Shown piece after piece: positions 6,301 to 7,598 of a DNA stretch of 7,598 nt. This stretch comes from a candidate division FCPU426 bacterium. Lineage in GTDB: Bacteria; Oederibacteriota; JAAXVQ01; JAUVAV01. The stretch is from contig JAUXBQ010000128.1 of assembly GCA_030619365.1 (NCBI GenBank), positions 1-7,598 on the forward strand, in the 5' to 3' direction. The notes under the pieces were generated by a model, which worked only from the letters and a program-made list of their open reading frames with translations, was not told the DNA's origin and made no database searches. A program made the translations under genes and the position numbers. Positions within the stretch are counted from its first letter, which is position 1. Each line of letters starts with the position of its first letter.

Positions 6301-7478
6301 TCGCGGAACTGGTAGACAGCCAGACCCGCGCGTACGACGTTCAACTGGGCCGCCAGGCCGAGACGGCCCGCTTAACGTCAGGCGAACAAATCTATATCCT
6401 CAGCCTGCCGCAATCATTCACGCGCATCCTTAGCCAGATCAACGCGCTGGATCAGCGGCTCCGCGCGCGCGCTGACCAGGATCCGCGCGTGGCGCCGCTC
6501 AGGGAGCGGCTCGCGTACCTGAAAGAAGCACTAAGCGCCGCCCTGCCAGCCCAGGCAGGAACACTACAGCCCCTGAATCCACGTGTAGCTTCCGTTTTAT
6601 TGGGCGAAACCCTGCGCCTCTCCCGTGAAGAGGGCACCGTGCTCATGGACCTGGGCGAGGACGTGGATTCCCACCTGGTTGGGGTCACGACCGGCGACAT
6701 AACCAAGCAGGACTGGGACGGGGTGCAAATCGCCAGCCGCGAGATCTTCGAGGTAACCGGACCGGACTTGGCAAGAATTGTGGACAATTTGTTCCAGTCC
6801 GATCTCCAGTCAGCCGGCCTGCTGGCCCGCGCGTACCAGGGAACCCTGGAGCAGGCCGTGCCCATTCCACAAGTCCGGTTTCCCGGCTTGGCCAGGATGT
6901 TGGTCAGCGTGAGCCGAGTGCTGCCTGCGCCACTTAGCGTTTCGCTTCAGCAGGCTGCCCAGCGCCTCGATCCCTCGGGCTATCTTACCGGCGTTCTGGC
7001 CAACGTCACGGACTCACCGTTTGTGCAATTGCACCAAGACCTTACGAGCCCAATAGGACAAGCGTATCTCCGTTGGTCCAGTCAAATGAACCGAAGCAAA
7101 GAAATCCGCTATATCAGGACCATGGTCCGGTTCTTGAAAGCACAGCGCCTCGAAATCCAGGAGGCCACGGGAATATTGCCGTCCATCGAGGTGTCCGCGC
7201 TGAAAGCCGCTCACCAGGCCTCGCTTATCGGTTTCCTCGAGATGACCCGCAACATGGCCAGTTTGTCAGGCATCCGGATAGGGAAGTGGTCCGAGCGGCT
7301 TTCGGGCGTTACTCGGGATGCGGTCGAAATCCCGGGTATTCTGGTGCAACCCGGGAACATGGGCACCTGGGGCGCGCTGCGCGACGTCATACGCGGTTTC
7401 GAAGCCATTGACATCGAGCCCGATGTGTTTGAGTACCGCCGCCGGCGCCTGTTCCGTACGGCCTCCCAAGCCGCCTAA
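6..7478 (+). CDS. Giant multi-module membrane protein with degenerate GAF-like repeats, probably 5'-truncated by the window edge
   Basis: I do not recognise this as a named gene. The frame is unbroken for about 2,490 codons, ends in TAA at 7476-7478 and is followed by an intrinsic terminator. The first in-frame GTG is at nt 6, but the codon before it (CGG, nt 3-5) is also open. No ribosome binding site fits in the window, and the next in-frame ATG (nt 234) falls inside a GAF-like strand, so the start is probably upstream. Visible modules, in residues: GAF-like 1-110 (partial) and 330-557; kinase-dimerisation-like helices 572-654 and 760-829; membrane helix 1268-1285 preceded by RRR; alpha/beta module 1490-1641; glycine-rich membrane hairpin 1670-1716; proline-rich linker 1722-1776; helical C-terminal region with arginines at 2478-2481. 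No kinase ATP-binding domain, intact HExxH motif, Walker motif or signal peptide is visible. A sensory or structural envelope role is possible but inferred. I am confident it is coding and not confident about function. Confidence 0.93.
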   Translation: MNPRHFLKDLFNYKLFRFGTSWLYLYFVRLNVDFLISLAGIGPIRWLVRRLPQTWLQDINRSITVALAPKGKAPLGMLFVLPKRKINPEEQKLLTWITRSAGLAYDRVNRINQLTKQWQPYRSRPTPVELDELTRQGQTLFNALSVQFNDLAAKIADADEWGAGLHEELTDWIRSLDQVANPFLWRTMVRDPVRVPDMPLDTSSQEAFLEDYELRVNQAGSFNEVQGLHNQALDLLPSLRLTTRMQQQILSATLAQLAESALANISCLELLAITQPLDGLLEKLAELREAPLPNEYAQPLARSHKALDTFHQRIRQLRGMDPAEFAVFDYAKRLLAAHTSGEIFEGLFNTVLNHTPFSGLDVYDTRLDENRTLWYRSLKRSGMWGQSSARQWTQLRSNVEKHRLAAVTVHGWDEARDPAGNLIYEQVREEGPQDYLYIEQRHLAPFVDKRELLRDAVRHSMQSWPRWLLNFSEAAILAMPQGLAAAAIRILLAIRPRWVRRVNSILHLPLYDRGRNLRGMLLLNNWQNNQPLFENEEQKDDVLANLALLNSLLEVNLSWVTQEESLQNNLDELHLVVQELNEPFRQTFLENISNLEARLLRDNYLKKLMVLVREAGVFSEDQEPEVRKLLQTIKGCADRLNIQIENLANVQDRLRTRQAVITEETETRVQALEARQDLGQDAPFIGDEQEILSRLNQQLAAARNAEDIDLLVIGILREAANNFLLRNLIMVQARLAYQRVLRVCLSEREQQTLQDSLRALSREFATLFSSSQESLLFLTSIARLSDEQLGPHGRENLQEVQEVIKRLFMYFPRIQLFTANLERVLSSREAMLAERQAQPERAPDQDNQYIMLFEALTSSDPAAELTNILRYGVLTAGLPGFKHLQDFQGSQEIRKPFVQGVLQTLGQLRSVTPGSMRQLRRTAPGQRTLRLRDVLKLRGLYQRTRKAGHEYLLWLLALLVIEGRQFHRLPDPQRQLVASLARSIVVRFNQETGQTLNADLAAKVFRYYTTLKAYLFGELAWDTVQQTLADFREDELELLVLVTFITLKNTGPGSALTRGAAADLLEQFGSWTKYEQWMRREVSGRDSAWSRLRIWAFLPESGLTVPESETRLARIKERINAKITSTEQSDFYHWLGQVTIRGAAANFAYLSEDNLVKFLYVHWRLSQHLEEIPDLLLEREGETGNLEVALRLLEDDYAVLTNNFRTAAQHIQSEHYATVGNLNYRILEIPEGTKQLSLKVTGITPGQRAAVQTDDKTQPPRRRFTLRSIIFFTLGLGLVALAFNYLPEIRAWGPGKSFVLDQGRAELSQVATVPALGLLLTNHPQIQRFGQLFTRPFRTSARAKAEVEKWVQELHASARYVYPTTTAVWLQQLLRWFFAQRAPLWTWKAHFAGQETLWGRIEATRLKMFDEIRLQLRRLTAIQRAFYPASGPDISTLLLTGDPDKIIMADQLPFGTPDNVAASESLREAYWKDKQREAYWKDKQSEETRMRGWSFFKVLKKIGNLISPLVWELEMLGATDVVITRVSPTEHRITFAWGRHLADIRPREITFFSEVDLENLAAYPDALNEFLAQGFDFYMQKAAVEFHQHKAVEHHLQYLKNNGLVMTDLLIPKIMQDESYLPLKLEYFIKDMHRFALGYGHETNVHQKNPSHPEYLLPPGSGLGLARLEVLGALTLVAGLGLAILGATGLAAGGVGVLLGTGLIALGLAGLVLPLIRTTLSRVSQPADPVAGEPVVEASTPPRARVEVVAELRHRETILPQRPNAPYHQSEPRAARGVQRILNSLLYMRDWQHAGNLRLRLPLDGLHHLFQAAIGLWKGLIAWIWLSGPAMDTEAFVEENPDLLELMRKHALPDQQAATAFTRRYGVAVDAIRVRPLSELDLNLTGRLGALWRLGGTYRETGENRQPTLYLPDSMLQRLLPGVPAQRGLLGTWQRWLWFGNRFLLGMLMRYQTGRYFADQRLGRGAQRANDREADLEFLDRAAYLTRLKGEDTAQTFYSRHAGAQLALSAYDILKLSAQYLSESSQLLGESRPTALAKLQPRLADALQRSAEPSVETTLALLADAETAPDSELSLFQSILAESQDLAVDRRQLVLKDLVAELVDSQTRAYDVQLGRQAETARLTSGEQIYILSLPQSFTRILSQINALDQRLRARADQDPRVAPLRERLAYLKEALSAALPAQAGTLQPLNPRVASVLLGETLRLSREEGTVLMDLGEDVDSHLVGVTTGDITKQDWDGVQIASREIFEVTGPDLARIVDNLFQSDLQSAGLLARAYQGTLEQAVPIPQVRFPGLARMLVSVSRVLPAPLSVSLQQAAQRLDPSGYLTGVLANVTDSPFVQLHQDLTSPIGQAYLRWSSQMNRSKEIRYIRTMVRFLKAQRLEIQEATGILPSIEVSALKAAHQASLIGFLEMTRNMASLSGIRIGKWSERLSGVTRDAVEIPGILVQPGNMGTWGALRDVIRGFEAIDIEPDVFEYRRRRLFRTASQAA
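993..1676 (+). other. Divergent GAF-like domain (about residues 330-557) with a hydrophobic insert
   Basis: It opens with an amphipathic helix (YAKRLLAAHTSGEIFEGLF, from residue 330), followed by a strand containing GLDVYDTRLDE. It closes with LRGMLLLNN (517-525), EEQK (536-539) and a final helix. This order of helix, strands, GxL-type strand and acidic turn into a long helix is characteristic of GAF domains. At about 225 residues it is longer than the usual 150 or so. The excess includes a hydrophobic, tryptophan- and alanine-rich stretch (about 464-494) that is also present in the first partial copy. The fold is assigned by pattern only; a profile comparison would decide it. Confidence 0.45.
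1719..1967 (+). other. Possible degenerate histidine-kinase dimerisation hairpin (about residues 572-654), no phospho-histidine
   Basis: Directly after the GAF-like domain comes VVQELNEPF (576-584), which resembles the kinase H-box pattern (S-H-E-L-x-x-P-L) with glutamine Q578 where the phosphorylated histidine would be. About 60 residues later, KLLQTIKGCADRLNIQIENL (628-647) resembles the second helix of the same hairpin. The spacing is about 20 residues longer than usual. No N, G1 or G2 box of a catalytic ATPase domain follows, so this cannot be an active kinase. If the resemblance is real, the role would be dimerisation or signal-helix transmission. An unrelated coiled coil is the main alternative. 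Confidence 0.3.
2088..2276 (+). other. Possible collapsed GAF-like remnant (about residues 695-757)
   Basis: An opening helix (LNQQLAAARNAEDIDLLV, from residue 695) resembles the first helix of the GAF-like domain at 330. Shortly afterwards EREQQTLQ (747-754) resembles the EEQK turn that starts the last helix of that domain. The beta-sheet core between them is missing, which leaves about 60 residues. It is flanked on both sides by the kinase-dimerisation-like helices, as expected if a GAF-plus-helix unit had been repeated and then eroded. This is a pattern reading, not a confirmed homology. Confidence 0.22.
2283..2492 (+). other. Second possible degenerate kinase dimerisation hairpin (about residues 760-829)
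   Basis: LSREFATLF (760-768) stands where a kinase H-box would be, with arginine R762 in the histidine position. The second helix, with ENLQEVQEVIKRLF (795-808), follows 44 residues later, close to the spacing in true HisKA domains. A long helix continues to about residue 829, and no ATPase domain follows. The repetition of the same arrangement seen at 572-654 slightly strengthens both readings, but helical low-complexity similarity could produce this by chance. Confidence 0.25.
3807..3860 (+). other. Membrane-spanning helix (about residues 1268-1285)
   Basis: A run of 18 residues without charge (SIIFFTLGLGLVALAFNY) follows a basic cluster (RRR at 1261-1263 and R1267) and a polar, proline-containing linker. 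By the positive-inside rule the preceding 1,260 residues, with the GAF-like modules, would be cytoplasmic and the following region outside the membrane. The helix lies near the middle of the protein, so this is an anchor and not a signal peptide. Confidence 0.75.
4404..4457 (+). repeat. Perfect 27-bp tandem duplication (two copies)
   Basis: Nucleotides 4404-4430 and 4431-4457 are identical 27-mers. They encode two copies of the nonapeptide REAYWKDKQ (residues 1467-1475 and 1476-1484). The copy length is a multiple of three, so the frame is kept. The absence of even silent differences points to a recent duplication, for example by replication slippage. A short charged, tryptophan-containing helical linker is encoded just before the alpha/beta module. 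An assembly artefact is less likely but possible. Confidence 0.95.
4473..4930 (+). other. Unrecognised compact alpha/beta module (about residues 1490-1641)
   Basis: Unlike the helical surroundings, this segment alternates strands and helices. An initial helix (FFKVLKKIGNLI) leads to two strands (TDVVITRVSPTEHRITFAWG), then REITFF, an acidic turn, and a helix with GFDFYMQKAA. It ends in a histidine-rich helix (FHQHKAVEHHL) and a conserved-looking IKDMHRFALGYGHE. The density of aromatic residues, glycines and histidines suggests a folded, constrained domain. The histidine cluster could bind metal, but no known metal-site motif is formed. It sits between the single membrane helix and the glycine-rich hairpin, so it is probably outside the cytoplasm. 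I cannot name the family. Confidence 0.4.
5013..5153 (+). other. Glycine-rich hydrophobic membrane hairpin (about residues 1670-1716)
   Basis: There are 47 consecutive residues with no charge, made mostly of Leu, Ala, Val, Ile and Gly, running from V1670 to I1716 before R1717. The repeated small-residue spacing (GLGLAILGATG, GGVGVLLGTG) resembles glycine-zipper packing between membrane helices. The length fits two helices with a tight Gly-Gly turn near residues 1692-1694. It is followed by a basic segment and a proline-rich, probably disordered linker (1722-1776). With two helices, the C-terminal 770 residues would stay on the same side as the 1287-1669 region; with one helix they would return to the cytoplasm. 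Confidence 0.7.
5724..5963 (+). other. Possible inactivated metallopeptidase-like segment (about residues 1907-1986)
   Basis: PTLYLPDSMLQRL (1907-1919) resembles the strand and helix that precede the zinc-binding helix in several metallopeptidase families. About 55 residues later, READLEFLDRAAYLT (1972-1986) resembles the third-ligand region of M48-type peptidases, where a glutamate in an E-x-x-x-D/EAD context binds zinc. Between them lies a hydrophobic, tryptophan-rich stretch, but no HExxH motif is present. If related, the domain has lost its active site. The similarity is short and may be coincidental. Confidence 0.2.
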
Positions 7479-7547
7479 ACCCTTATTGTTTTAAATCACA
7501 ATCGAAGTCATGGCCAGACCGGAAGGCATGAAGTAGCTTACTGATAT

Positions 7548-7581
7548 AAAAAGGGGGCGCTGAAAACGTCCCCTTTTTTTT
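7548..7581 (+). terminator. Intrinsic (rho-independent) terminator
   Basis: A 12-bp stem pairs AAAAAGGGGGCG (7548-7559) with CGTCCCCTTTTT (7567-7578), with one G-U pair (7557 with 7569). It encloses a 7-base loop (CTGAAAA) and runs into eight T residues (7574-7581). It starts 69 bases after the stop codon of the giant frame, so the transcript ends with this gene. The five A residues on the 5' arm could also give weak termination of transcription arriving from the opposite strand. Confidence 0.92.
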
Positions 7582-7598
7582 ATTAACAAATCACATTA

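Noticed and set aside
7485..7502. Short inverted repeat ATTGT...ACAAT just after the stop codon
   Set aside because: A 5-bp AT-rich stem with an 8-base loop is too weak to call as an operator or hairpin.
7510..7536. Eight-codon frame (ATG to TAG) in the spacer after the giant gene
   Set aside because: It is too short, has no ribosome binding site in front of it, and is easily expected by chance.

Overview
The window is almost entirely one very large plus-strand reading frame of about 2,490 codons (nt 6-7478). It is followed by a roughly 70-nt spacer, a clear intrinsic terminator (nt 7548-7581) and a 17-nt tail in which I see nothing. No tRNA, rRNA, CRISPR array, insertion sequence or second gene is supportable. 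No promoter or ribosome binding site for the gene lies in the window: only five bases precede the first in-frame GTG, and they contain no in-frame stop.

The protein looks like a multi-module, membrane-anchored, mostly helical giant protein with no active enzyme domain that I can recognise. In order it holds: the C-terminal part of a GAF-like domain (residues 1-110); a helical linker; a complete but divergent GAF-like domain (about 330-557); helical segments resembling degenerate histidine-kinase dimerisation hairpins without the phospho-acceptor histidine (about 572-654 and 760-829), with a collapsed GAF-like remnant between them (about 695-757); a further helical region; a single membrane helix (about 1268-1285); a roughly 380-residue middle region that is probably extracytoplasmic, with a perfect 27-bp tandem duplication and a compact alpha/beta module (about 1490-1641); a glycine-rich hydrophobic hairpin (about 1670-1716); a proline-rich linker (about 1722-1776); and a roughly 710-residue helical C-terminal region that contains a possible inactivated metallopeptidase-like segment (about 1907-1986).

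The first 110 residues align with the C-terminal part of the GAF-like domain at 450-557, including a shared hydrophobic insert. The window therefore opens in the middle of a repeated module, and the true start is probably upstream. This may be the 3' part of an even larger gene. The terminator shows that the transcript ends here, so the gene is the last, or only, one in its unit.

The organism cannot be fixed from the sequence. The base composition looks moderately GC-rich by eye, and the gene is a long unbroken frame of mostly unrecognised, degenerate sensor-like modules. This recalls the giant genes reported from uncultured bacteria such as Candidatus Omnitrophota (former OP3), but that is inference. 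No multi-gene system is visible, so the novelty here is one unusual architecture.
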